From Echinometra lucunter (taxonomy: Eukaryota; Echinodermata; Echinoidea; Camarodonta; Echinometridae): a DNA stretch of 64,000 bases. Made by a program: the position numbers and the translations under genes. The notes below the pieces were generated by a model. The model saw nothing but the letters and a program-made list of their open reading frames with translations. It was not told the DNA's origin and searched no databases. The stretch spans positions 24,070,823 through 24,134,822 of the forward strand of contig CM057154.1 of assembly GCA_029962745.1 (NCBI GenBank), written 5' to 3'. Numbering within the stretch: position 1 is the first letter of the stretch; each line of letters begins with the position of its first letter. Positions 33,001-43,832 of this stretch are shown piece by piece.

Positions 33001-35034
33001 CATCTCTACTCCTCAGATGGTGTTTCTAGCATATGTTCTCCATCAAGGCATACTTTGAATTTATGTAATATGCTCCAGTATATATTGTGTGATATGATTA
33101 CTGCAAATATGAAATGATGTAGCGCCACCTTGCATTGCCCTCTTGGCCTTGGTAATAAACTCTATCACAAATCGTACCTCAAAGTCGTTCGGTATATTTC
33201 CTTTAATTAACTAACCCTTGGTGATGGCCAAAGAGCATGCTACTATATTATAAGTCCCCGATCCTCTCCTCAGGTTATGTTTGCAGATGGAGAGTAGTGA
33301 TTTTAATACTTATTTTGTTGTTCTCTTTATATGGAGGAGTTTGATTGGGAAGGTTGACTGTGTGTGGGATTGTGGTGCCATGACAGACATACCTCCAGCA
33401 GAGAGGAAAGAGTAAGTCTTTAGAATCTTACAGCAAACAACCATTCATTTTCTTTGCAATTTTGGAAAAAAAATCTTTATCTAGGAGTGAATTGGTAACA
33501 TAAAATTTAAAACGAGTTGTAATACAATTTAAAGAGGTAACGTGGAAAAGTATAGATTTTTAGAAATTTTATTTCAAAATCCTCGCTAATCACACACACT
33601 GTAGTGGACAAATCTGAAAGAATATTTGATCAGGTTGATAAGATAATCTATCGGAATGTAAATTCTAAAAATTAGAGCGACAAACTTTTAAAAATCCTAT
33701 AATTAATCACTTTATGCATAGGAAGAAGCTAGTGGAAAGTTAACAACAAAATTTGACAAAGCTTCAATTACAATGGATTTCATTGAAAGTCATAATATGA
33801 TAATGATGGTGTATTTTGATGTTGCAGCTATGCTGAGATGATTTTATCAGCACTCAAACCTGGAGGTAGAATACTGGCTGAAACATTCACATTTGGAGAA
33901 ATAGAAGGTATGAACCCAAGACATGACACATGTACATATAAGAATAAATAGACAGAAAGGCTCATGCATCTGTTATTGAAGAAAATCAAATGATATATGA
34001 GTCTTAATGAAACACCCTAATCCTTAAGGTATTCATGCATATTCAGTTTTACTGACATTATGAGAGCCTGAAGATTTGATCTTCTGCTATATGTCTTAAT
34101 TTTTTTAAAGATTTTAAATTCAGTCTTAATTTCATATTGTCACAAATAGCACAGAAGAACTAGCAAATAATGTTTTAGCAGTGTATAGATATGTACATGT
34201 AAGGATATGAATCTATATTTCTGTATGGCTCTATATGACTCTTTGTGTGCGTATTTTGAATAATGCATGTAGGCATCCTATAAACGATGCATACACCTGT
34301 TCATTCACTTTTTTTTATAGTCAACTCCTCCCACCCCACATTTCAAATATCCTCAGTATACACAGGATAACTTGAAAGATTTAAAAGTCAAGTGTTCATA
34401 AAATCTTAACTTTTTGCTGGATCAACAGGAGCTGAGGATGACCACACACATGGCCATGATCAGAAAGGGAGTTTCATCTGCAAGTATGGAGTTGATCACA
34501 GCAACGATCCCCCACACGACCACTGCCATGAACATCAACATGGGCACGACAGCAACCACAGCCACGACCACAGTCATGATCACCACCACCATGATCCACA
34601 TCATGGTCATGAGCATCTTGCTGAGGGCCACGATGAAGACTTTCCATGTCGTCCAGTGGAAGAGGAAGACTTCCAGAAGATGTATGGTATGTATAACACT
34701 TTGTCTTTACAAAGCCAAAGGCAAAAAAAAAGTAATAAGGGTGTCATTACAGCATAATCTTATACCATTAATGAAAAACATAATTATATTTGATCCACAT
34801 GGTGTTACCTTATTTTAAGCTTGGTTTTGTAGACAAAAAAAAAATCCAAAAAAAAAATCATGTAAGTATTGAGGCAGCTTGGCTGTATCCACTGTAATGA
34901 TAGCCAGTAGTGGCCATAGGCTTGTTGTGGAGGTGGTGGTGGTTGTAGTAGTTGCAACAGCAGCAGTAGTAGTGGTGGTGGTGGTGGTGATGGTGGTGGT
35001 GGTAGTAGTAGTAGTAGTAGCAGTAGTAGTGGTG

Positions 35035-35084
<50 letters not shown>

Positions 35085-35109
35085 GGTGGTGGTGGTGGTG
35101 GTGGTGGTG

Positions 35110-35155
<46 letters not shown>

Positions 35156-35233
35156 TAGTGGTAGGTAGTGGTAGTAGTGGTAGTAGTGGTAGTAGTGGTA
35201 GTAGTGGTAGTAGTGGTAGTAGTGGTAGTAGTG

Positions 35234-35291
<58 letters not shown>

Positions 35292-35420
35292 TAGTGGTAG
35301 TAGTGGTAGTAGTGGTAGTAGTGGTAGTAGTGGTAGTAGTGGTAGTAGTGGTAGTAGTGGTAGTAGTGGTAGTAGTGGTAGTAGTGGTAGTAGTAGTAGT
35401 AGTAGTAGTAGTAGTATTAT

Positions 35421-35505
<85 letters not shown>

Positions 35506-35824
35506 GGTAGTAGTGGTAGTAGTAGTAGTAGTAGCAGCAGCAGCAGCAGAAGCGGTAGTAGTGGTAGTAATGGTATTATTAGCAGAAGCAGCAATAATAG
35601 AAATAGTGGTGATGGCGGTATATGGTCGTAATGTGAGCATAGCTGTCAGTGCAAGGCTATATGTAGCCTAACTTTCCTCAAGTCCAGTCTTCCTTCATTT
35701 CCATTTCTGTATAGGAGAGCATTGCAGCATTGAGATGCTATGTGAGGAAGACAGCAAGGAAGCTGAGGAATGGGGGCCTAGCTGGTGGGCCAAGAACAGA
35801 CTACATCTCCTCATCTGTAAATGA
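29896..35824 (+). CDS. TPMT: Thiopurine S-methyltransferase family enzyme with a His-rich insertion
   Basis: SAM-dependent methyltransferase of the TPMT family, probably cytosolic. Exons: 29896-30023, 30523-30615, 31666-31798, 32178-32230, 33337-33411, 33828-33907, 34429-34686, 35715-35824; all GT-AG, 930 nt, 309 aa against 245 in human TPMT. Family signatures: EWKAEWYDGG (residues 24-33), SAM motif I RILVPMCGATRDMQWL (60-75), GHEVIGLEL (79-87), VWDCGAM (145-151), PAERKDYAEMI (156-166), ALKPGGRILAET, and C-terminal WGPSWWAKNRLHLLICK. The extra length is almost entirely residues 193-255, which hold 23 His plus many Asp/Glu, placed in the active-site cover loop of human TPMT. The site matching human Arg152 (WDRGAL) reads Cys. 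Bacterial TPMT relatives methylate selenium and tellurium compounds; the natural substrate here is unknown. Confidence 0.93.
30523..30615 (+). CDS. TPMT: TPMT exon 2 (SAM motif I)
   Basis: Residues 43-73: WLKEHIKKLTGGKTKCRILV then PMCGATRDMQ. The human counterpart has PLCGKAVEM. Acceptor ATGATTTCAG, donor CAATG|GTAAGT. Confidence 0.94.
30826..31635 (-). repeat. Dispersed repeat with DR1 motifs, copy C
   Basis: Inverse orientation to copies A and B. Hairpin at 30831-30866, CGTCC tract to about 30950, four units of about 150 bp with AGGTCAAAGGTCA sites, and the perfect 20-bp palindrome at 31605-31624. Its end lies 30 bp from the acceptor of TPMT exon 3. Confidence 0.85.
31666..31798 (+). CDS. 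TPMT: TPMT exon 3 (SAM ribose site)
   Basis: Residues 74-118, LIDEGHEVIGLELVDKALHL onward. Glu in GLEL is the expected ribose-binding acidic residue. The acceptor TTTGTTTTCTAG lies only about 30 bases after the end of a dispersed repeat. Confidence 0.94.
32178..32230 (+). CDS. TPMT: TPMT exon 4
   Basis: Residues 119-136, SKDKKLTLYRCNIFEMD, matching the human strand LYCCSIFDL. Short 53-base exon, phase 0-2. Acceptor CTCTTTACAG, donor CAT|GTGAGT. Confidence 0.9.
32262..32540. mobile_element. Short element with 9-bp target duplication
   Basis: Flanked by perfect GTGTGCACC at 32253-32261 and 32541-32549. Ends CCCTACGCA and TGCGTACGG are roughly inverted. Interior has G and C runs. Related to 14936-15221. 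Sits in TPMT intron 4, starting about 30 bases after the exon 4 donor. Confidence 0.75.
32541..33336. other. Rest of TPMT intron 4, nothing recognised
   Basis: AT-rich, no coding or repeat ends. Confidence 0.4.
33337..33411 (+). CDS. TPMT: TPMT exon 5 (active-site WDCGAM)
   Basis: Residues 136-161: SLIGKVDCVWDCGAMTDIPP AERK, matching human [20 protein letters not shown]. Acceptor ATGGAG is purine-rich and weak, but it is the only one that keeps phase and homology. Confidence 0.9.
33828..33907 (+). CDS. TPMT: TPMT exon 6
   Basis: Residues 161-187, YAEMILSALKPGGRILAETF then TFGEIE. Acceptor GATGTTGCAG, donor GAAG|GTATGA (phase 1). Confidence 0.93.
34429..34686 (+). CDS. TPMT: TPMT exon 7 (His-rich insertion)
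   Basis: Residues 188-273. Begins GAEDDHTHGHDQKGSFICKY, runs through HDHCHEHQHGHD and HSHDHSHDHHHH (with two residues between), and ends with DFPCRPVEEEDFQKMYG, which aligns loosely with human PPFYVPHAEIERLFG. It is 258 bases, phase 1-1. Frame is fixed by phase on both sides. His codons are a mix of CAT and CAC separated by Asp, Ser, Asn and Gly codons, so this is not a simple triplet slippage tract. A second frame is open across the exon but has no homology. Confidence 0.9.
34925..35600. repeat. Very long (GTG/GTA)n trinucleotide tract in TPMT intron 7
   Basis: About 670 bp of almost pure GTG and GTA triplets, with higher-order periods (GTAGTAGTG repeated about 9 bases apart in two long blocks). 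Produces long spurious open frames of poly-Val, poly-Thr, Ser/Gly or Leu/Pro. Confidence 0.95.
35715..35824 (+). CDS. TPMT: TPMT exon 8 (C-terminus)
   Basis: Residues 274-309, EHCSIEMLCEEDSKEAEEWG then PSWWAKNRLHLLICK and TGA. Matches the last beta strands of TPMT (human ERHKSWGIDCLFEKLYLL). Acceptor TTTCTGTATAG. Confidence 0.93.
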
Positions 35825-36086
35825 TTGACTGTTATAGCAACATCTTAAACTGCAGTCAGTTTTTTACCTACCTTGCTCTAAGACAAAAACTTTCAACACA
35901 CTCCACAGTCATGCATTTGTGATGATTTTACATACTCTTAAAACTTTCAATGTTTCGTGCCCCTACAAATTAATGAATCACACTGCTAAAATTTTGTCAT
36001 ATGTGGAAGTTAATTGCAGTAAAAATGGTCTCCATTAATCACAGACTCTTGATGCAAAGTTTCTGGGATTACACCTGTAGTCTTTC

Positions 36087-36092
36087 AATAAA
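36087..36092 (+). terminator. Candidate polyadenylation signal of TPMT
   Basis: AATAAA 263 bases after the TPMT stop, the first in the 3' flank. A second AATAAA lies at about 37382. Confidence 0.4.
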
Positions 36093-37998
36093 ATGACTAG
36101 AAGCCCAGTATAGTATCCATGTCAAAGTATTACCACTGTTTGTAGAAAATGACAAGAGTCATATTCATTCTGAATTCCACTTTTCCTATTTTATAAATCA
36201 AGGGTTTTGTACAACAAAGGGTTATCTGCTTTTGTGGTCAAAATGAGATTTCAGAATCAAAGTGATCCAGTAGAGACCAGGAACCCATTGGAAATAATGG
36301 TTTCTACAGCAAACTTTTCTGCAGCTGTGTATCACCCCAAATAGATATGGCTATCTGCTTTAAACTGCAGTGTGTCAGTGCAACAAATCTTCATTTCAAG
36401 ATTTATCAAAATTTCCATAAATGCAGATAGCCCTTTGTTGAACTCAACCCTCGAAACAATAAGAGGTAAATTTGGACTACCGTATATGGTATTTTAATTG
36501 TATTTAGTGGTATTTCTTATGTCTTTGTTGCTTGACATATTTTCATTAATATATTTTTAGAAGTAATACTTGCAGAATCATAGTGCCATACAATGATGAA
36601 ATGATATCACTCATAGAAATGTCGTTTCCTGCATGTATACTACAGATATAAGTATACTGTCACATTTGAAACATTGTGATTTTTATAAACATAGTATTAT
36701 GGTATGCTACAAGAATCTTTTCCATATCATCAAGATGTTCATACTGTTTCTATCTGTAAATATTTAATGTATCTAGTTTATTATTTCTTTACCAATTGCT
36801 GGATTCCATTAATGCATGTGTAAATGAAAGCAAATTAGTGGATGCATTTACTTTTGGAAACCATTCTTGCATGTTAACTTTAAGACACCCCCCCCCCCCC
36901 CCCCCCATCCAAGCAGGGGAAGGGGAGAGAAAGAATTCAATGAAATTTTGAAAAATCAAAAATCTGTAGCCAGAGACGCATTGTATTTCACCAGTTTCAT
37001 AGTTTCAGTGCATACTAATACAGGGTTTTGAATATTTATATACTTATATACAAATTTGTGCATATTTTGTGTCATTTTCCAGGGAGATCAGATGTGTAAT
37101 TTATGTCTTCTTGATAAGAGACAGGACTTATAAATCTGTAACACATTAAATAATATGCATTGTAACGAATTTGTGCTTCAAATATATATCAGATAAGATT
37201 GTTTGAGATTTTCTGCTTAGTTTCATTTTCATGTATGTAATGCCAAAGCTCTTTTATTTACAGTAATTCATTCTAACATACCACCAACATGCACATCTTT
37301 CTTATTTATTATATTCATTTTTTTAAAATTTAAAATCTAATAATGCATCTGAAATATGCTGAAAATTGATATTTTTGCAGGAATAAACTGAAATGAGAAC
37401 AGTAGGGTGATGTACAGTTCTTCATCTTATTTTAAATATATCAGTGAGGTTTAGATACTTAAAAAAAACACAACAACCAACTAGCAGTATTGTGTGAGTT
37501 GTCACAGGAGGCATAGGAGGCATACCCCCTCCCTTTTCAAAGAGGAAATTATATCTTAAATCAGTTGTTGAAATTTGTGATAAATCTGTCATAAACAAGG
37601 GTTATAGTAGTTATAAAATTTCTATTTTAAATGCTTTATAAACACAAGAGATACGATTAGAAGATCCCGAGAGTATGTGTGTGGATGGGTGTGAGGGTGT
37701 GGAAAAATAAAATAAATTTTCCTGCGTCGGTTGATATAATAACAAAAGTCAATAATAAACAGTGGTTGAGGGTGTGTGAGTTGGCGCTTGAAATTTCTTT
37801 AAGAGATTTTGATCATCCTCCTCCTCAAAACGGATTTACGCTGATGAATAGTCCTACACATTAACTATACTTTGATCCATTAACAGTTCTGCTAATAATA
37901 TAACCATTGTCATTATGTAAATAACTGTCAGAATAAAGAATGCCAATCAGCAAAGACAAAATAAGGGAAACAGAAATTTGCAAACAAGATTCATGTAT

Positions 37999-38004
37999 TT
38001 TATT
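37999..38004 (-). terminator. Possible distal polyadenylation signal on the CLIP1 strand
   Basis: TTTATT on the plus strand reads AATAAA on minus. It would imply a 3' UTR of nearly 7 kb; several other TTTATT lie nearer, so this is weak. Confidence 0.15.
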
Positions 38005-39251
38005 TCCATTAAAATCTGAAAAGGAACACTTTGCAAGAAATGTAAAAGTCCCATATATACTTTTCCCCATAAATCGATGCATTTGATTGAAAAGTATAAA
38101 CACTGTTTGAAGCTATAAGATCAATATACATAGACTTTGCAACATGGACGAACATATTGCATGAACTTTCTAGACCCTCTACATACACGTACAAGCTTCT
38201 CATTACCTATCAAACATATTAAAGTCATTTACATTAAATTAATACCAATAAATTATTAAAAGCTCAATCATCAGTCTCTCTACAAATAAATATAAATGGG
38301 ATTTATTCACTTCTCTGAAGGATAAATTGACCAAAAATGAGAAGTTGACCATAAAAAAAGAAAAGAAAAAGGGGAAAAAAAGATGCAAGTATGAAAATTA
38401 TTATAATAAGACCCTTGGTGTAGAGAAACATCATTGTCACTCCTGTAACCATTGTATAGATAATATGGAGGAATCTTTTACGTTAAGCAACATACACATA
38501 TGTATGGATAGGCCCCCCCCCCCCCCTCACTTCAAATGTACTTTAAGTGAAAAAGGCTGTTTCGTATTCATAACTAAATAACTAAATAACTCTTTCATAA
38601 ACACTTAAGTCTACCTACCGGTACATTTGCTTCAGACCTTATAAAGCATAAATACTACAAATTCTTTTTTTTTTTACATATATAAATATGCTTCAATATA
38701 GTCATTATACCTGCATTGCCATTTACACTGTTAAAAGGTTTATAATAAAGGCAAAATGTATGCTGCTCTGGGGTAATGATTGGCAAGTTTCATAAAGTAC
38801 ATGTGTTAATACAGTTGCACAGAAACATGAATAGATACTTGCTGGAAATTTAGGAACAGAATCCATCAAACTTAACGACTTTGACTTCTTGACGGTTTGT
38901 GGAAATATGCTACCTTGTGATGATTGGAAGAACAAGAAAAATCAAAGAAAAAAATTAGAGAAATATTCAACTACCAGTTACATGCTTTTTAGAGTTAGGT
39001 AATAATAACATGACAAACTCATTCAAGGCAAAATACATCATTGTATATCAATGATGAACGGTAGCTTTCACCGTCTTTTAAAAAAACCCAATTTCACAAT
39101 TGAATAATAGCATACATTCATAATTTGAAATTTCCAAACGTTACTTTCATGACTGTGGGAAGAAACATTTTAAAAAGAGAAGAAGTATGATATAGTTACA
39201 GGTATATGAGAGCATAAAGATTTAACCCACTGTATACCATAACCTCTTGGA

Positions 39252-39727
39252 TTAAAGGGGGTACCCAATGCTGAAACTATGTTCCTTCATTTAAAAGAGC
39301 ATGATTTTATTAGCAGAAAATCATCTGCCTAAGGTTTAAAAAAAAGTCGTGTTTCCAAGAAAAACCCCAAATATGGAGAGATTTCAGCCTACTTTTGAAC
39401 CCTCAGCTGTGTCCCAGTTTATTGGGTACCCCCATAATGATGTCATTGTGGTTACCTTGTTGCGTAATTCTAGCAAAATAAGCGCAAGGTATAATAAATA
39501 TTGTACAGTCTAACGCGTGCCACAACTGCAATGCACGAAGCTGGGTAACCACATCTACGTCATACCTCATACTCAAATTTTTAGGTCAACCCTTGACTAA
39601 TCAAAAATAATTTGCCAAAATGCATTGATTTCGATTGAAAATCATCAAATTTTTAATGTTACTGTTCTTAGAATTCTATTGTCGATGATATATCAAAAAA
39701 TTTTTAACCATTGTGTAATCACTTTAA
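39252..39727. mobile_element. TTAA-flanked element, AGGGGGTACCC family, copy 1
   Basis: TTAA at 39252-39255, then AGGGGGTACCCAATG. The right end GTGTAATCACT then TTAA at 39724-39727 is a diverged inverse of the left. 468 bp, very similar to 50044-50525. No ORF. Confidence 0.8.
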
Positions 39728-40587
39728 GAGGATTCAGAAGTCAATGGGTTTATGTGTAGATTGAGAAATCATTGCCAAAGATATGGATCATTTTGCTCCT
39801 ATTACACCCTGTAATTGTCTGGACAAAGTTCACAATTTATGCTCTATCAGTTTTCCAGAAGCAAAATGCTCAAAATAATTTATTGCAATTTATCTCTTTC
39901 TCTTTCAATGCCCTCCTTGGCCATTAACATGTACAAATGTTTTGCATTCAGATTGTTTTTTTTCTATATCATAAAAATAATTTCTATACCGTTTTAACAA
40001 ACTGTAGGATAGTCAAAACCATTTATGTTAACTATTTTGTGGATGAAACTCTCACTTCATTGAAGAAAAATCTGCACTCTAAAACACCCTGACAGAATAA
40101 GTGTAAAAAAATAGTCAAAAGCACTTCTAGGTCTGCAAAGAGAAACACAAATATTAACAAAATAAGATATAAAGTAGGAAGCTTAACTTTATAAATGATC
40201 AAAGCAAATGCAGTAAAAAAAAAAAAAAAAAAAAAAAAAAATTTATAGCCACTCATAGCTGGTTTCAAGCAAAAATGAATGAGGAGTTAGATTTGGTATA
40301 ATATAAATAGGCACACCTTATATGTTTCCATGAGATAAGTTTCACAAAGGAAATGTTTCATAAAACTGACAACAATGATGTAGTAAAGTTCCGAATCAAC
40401 AATAACAAAAATTCCATCCACTAAAGCAAAAACTTTGCCAAACAAAAATTGAGGGCAGGTCCTAGAAAACATAGATAAATACAAATTGTGGAAATTACAA
40501 AACAAATTCTGCAGGAAGAGTAAACAAAACAGGAGCTGACTAAGGCTACATTCACATTCAGTGGTGCCATGTTTGAACAGCTTAGCT

Positions 40588-40900
40588 ACATTCAATGTAA
40601 ACTTCTCTACCATTCCAGTAGACTCTCTTATACATTGAATGTAATGAATAACTTGATATTATCAACCTGGTTTACATTCAATATCAACTTTTTTTTTAAC
40701 CATCTGAATAAACTTTCTTCTTCATTGGACATAACTAAACTTGATATTTATAACTTGTTTTACATTCAATGTTACCTTCATTCAGTAGACTCTCTTACAC
40801 ATTGGATGTAATCAGGCCCTGTAATTGATAACCTGGTGTTTACATTAAATTGTTTTTACCATTCCAGTAAACTCTCTTATTCACTAGACATAAATGATAA
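40588..40900. repeat. Tandem repeat, about 85-bp unit, four units
   Basis: Each unit starts near TTTACATTCAAT and contains a CCAGTAGACTCTCTTA-type block and TTGATA...AACCTGG. Diverged. Confidence 0.7.
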
Positions 40901-42197
40901 TTCGGTATCATTACCATGGACTTGCCTTGTCAGTCTTAGGAAACATTCCTCCATAGGTAAAACATGATAATGAACAGCTAGGTACACGTAAATGCTAGAA
41001 GTACATACAGACAAATACAAGAACACACTTATGTTATACAGCACTTGATGCTTCAATATCATTATACAACAAATACTGTAATAAACATTACCATATCATG
41101 TGTCAAAAGAAGTCAAGACTCTGAAGACATGTACAATGTACACAGTAAAGGAACACCGGGAGGAACACCTAGCTGTGTTCACTACATATCAACATTCACA
41201 TAAAAATAGCCCCAAAGACATACATTACTTTTGCATCTACATAGAATGTGCTATAAATAAATTTACAATTTTGGAAACACTATATTTACATCTTGTTACA
41301 AACATAGTTTTAGAATTATATCTCATATAATATTTCAATTCAATTTCAAGATTCTTATCAAAACATCAAAATATCACCTTTATTCGATGTAAGGTTTCAA
41401 TTCAGATATTCAAGATTACTTAAGATGAAAACAAAGAAAAATCCTTCTAAATAGTAATTCAGGGAGTGGTGCTCATATGGACATCTTAATAAATTCAAGC
41501 ATGTATAATATAATGAAGACAACACACAGCAAGCAGGGATACATACAAGCAATGCTGAATCACAAGAATAATCACATGATAAATCACATGACAGATCACA
41601 TGACCTACAAACTCCTAAAAATCTACACAGAATAATCATGAGAAGCAGATTAGACTATTCGCTGGCTGGATACTCCTTAGGGTAGATGATCTTTCAACAT
41701 ATTCTCAAATAAATACACTTAATTTACTACAGGATCACATTCAAAAAGGCATCAAAGCCAAATTCAATTGGACATTTTACTAGCTGTGAACAAGTGGGAT
41801 CTTGTAAAGTACTGGATAAATCAATGCTACAAAGCTAAAGTACTGACATAGTATTTCTAAGGACGTTGGCAATTCTTGTAAGGTCAGGTTTCAAAGGAAA
41901 GCTAGCTAGTCAGATGTATTATTCTATAATTCAAGTTTGAAAGAAAGAATCCTCTTTACCACTTGAGCCTCAAGCATGAGAAATTGCAATTTAATTTATC
42001 TCCTCAAATAAAAAAAAACAACAACCTGAATTTCAATCACTGAAAAGAACAGAGGGTAGATTCATATTTGAATTCCTGAATAACATTCAAATTTTTGAAA
42101 ATTTCTCATGCAAGAGGCCTCAAGCTGCCTCATTTGTAAAAAAGAACTGATAATGATTGTATATTTTTACAATCAGACACATATATGCACCAAGTGT

Positions 42198-42285
42198 TGA
42201 TCACTTACTGGCCAATTAAAAGCTGGGTTTTAATTTGAAATCACATACTGATCAATTAAAAGCTGGGTTTTAATTTGAAATCGAC
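42198..42285. repeat. 42-bp tandem duplication
   Basis: AATTAAAAGCTGGGTTTTAA with flanking bases occurs twice, one unit apart. Confidence 0.85.
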
Positions 42286-43404
42286 TGCTATTCTCCGATC
42301 ACTTCAAATGATGTGAGTTTGACTGGAGATTTACAATCAGTAGAACTTTTCATGCAGCAGGGCCTTAAAAACGGATATCCTTCAAACAATGATTTCATCA
42401 AGGCCTTACAAGAAACATTTATAAGGAGCTTTTAAAGAAGAGAGTCAAAGATATATCTGCAACGATTTTTCTAGCATAATTTGGTGAAATTTATTGCAAG
42501 AAAGGTGCATAAATATTGTGTGACGTTTCAAAAATGCCACAACTCGCCACAAACAGGCAGCGTCTAATACTGTATCACGTTGTATGTAAAAGTATCAAGC
42601 CATCTATATACAATATTAGGACTTAATAGGACGGTAAACAACAAGAAAAGCCTTTGTTTCAATCTCATCTCAAGTTTTCTCTGCTACTAGTGACATACAT
42701 GTACATGCAAACCATTTCTGCACTGGCATCTGCATACATTTTGAGAGCCAATAAAGTTCTTCTAATAGCTAACATTATTCACTCTGCAATTCCTTCAGCT
42801 GGATTTTTCATATTTTTGGCCAAGTGTATCTTAACGGACAGTGTTTCACTGTAACTAACATAAGAAATTATAAATGGAGCCTTGTGAATTATGTTTTCTG
42901 CTATTTCTTGGCTCTGTTCCTGTCATTTTTTTTTCAACAGTGAGTCCCTTGCTGGTTATATGCTCCTTCTCCCTCTCTCAGTCTTGGAACTACATGCTGT
43001 TACTTTCTAGCATTAGGACCATTCTTGACTACAAACTCTGAACAGTTTAATTTTCTTTTTTTTCCTTTTTTCTTTAGTGAGGAGAGAAAACCACACAAAA
43101 AAATTCGAAAACACTAGCATGTAAATTAGAGATTTTCCTGTCTTGATGAGTGGAATGCTCAAGAGTTCTCCAATGTGAATGCACTTTCCACAGAATTCCT
43201 ACCTACAGAGTGATTTGTGAGGTAACTCACAAGCATTTTAATCCCAATATTTACTAGTAAGAATGGTCCTTCTGTAGAAAGATGTAGGTGTTCTGACATC
43301 TTTGTAGTTATTTTGTACAATTTCCATCATAAACAGTGTAGAGAAGTGAACATAACACTTATCTTGTCTTCAGCTAACAGTGTTGTAACAGTAAAAACCA
43401 ATGA

Positions 43405-43832
43405 ATTGCCACTTGGACTAATCCCACTTTGTCTAATGCCCATTTGGTCTCATCCCACATGGTCTAACCCCATTTTGTTTACTACCAGTTCTTGTAATTT
43501 GGTCTAATTGTCACTTAGCCCTTTTACCATTTCATCTAATATCAAGTTGGGCTATGCCCATTTCATCTAATACCCACTTGGTCTGGCACCACTTAGTCTA
43601 TCTTGAATAGATGATTTGGTAATAGACTAAATGATCATTATATGAAATGAGGAAAACTAAGCAGACAAAGTGGCAATCAGACCATTTGATCACTGGACAA
43701 AATGACCATTAGCCCAAGTGATGATTGGACCAAACAGCAATTAGACCAAATTAATAGTAGACCAAATGGGTTTAGCCATAGTGGTGTTAGACAATCTGGG
43801 AATTAGATCAAGTGGTATCAGACCAAGTGGCT
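43405..43832. repeat. Inverted array of CACTTGGTCTAATNCC units
   Basis: Left half has about ten units of 18-21 bp such as CACTTGGACTAATCCC and CATTTGGTCTCATCCC. From about 43625 the right half carries the reverse complement (GACCAAATGGGTTTAG, AGACCAAGTGG). A single strand could fold into one long imperfect hairpin. Confidence 0.85.

Larger units (their letters stand above)
35825..39251. other. Intergenic sequence between TPMT and CLIP1, no gene seen
   Basis: TPMT 3' UTR likely up to about 36110. Poly-C at 36889-36906 and 38514-38526. No coding evidence. Confidence 0.4.

Noticed and set aside
34414..34818. Alternative frame across TPMT exon 7
   Set aside because: Open but incompatible with the phases of exons 6 and 8 and without family similarity.
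34815..35671. Long open frames of poly-Val, poly-Thr, Ser/Gly or Leu/Pro on both strands
   Set aside because: They are translations of the GTG/GTA trinucleotide tract; any frame without a stop in the unit stays open.
6540..38526. Many poly-C/poly-G runs (about 6538, 13807, 15151, 20318, 21527, 24236, 32480, 36889, 38513)
   Set aside because: Noted as possible structure-forming sites, but homopolymer runs are also places where sequencing and assembly err, so no function is claimed.
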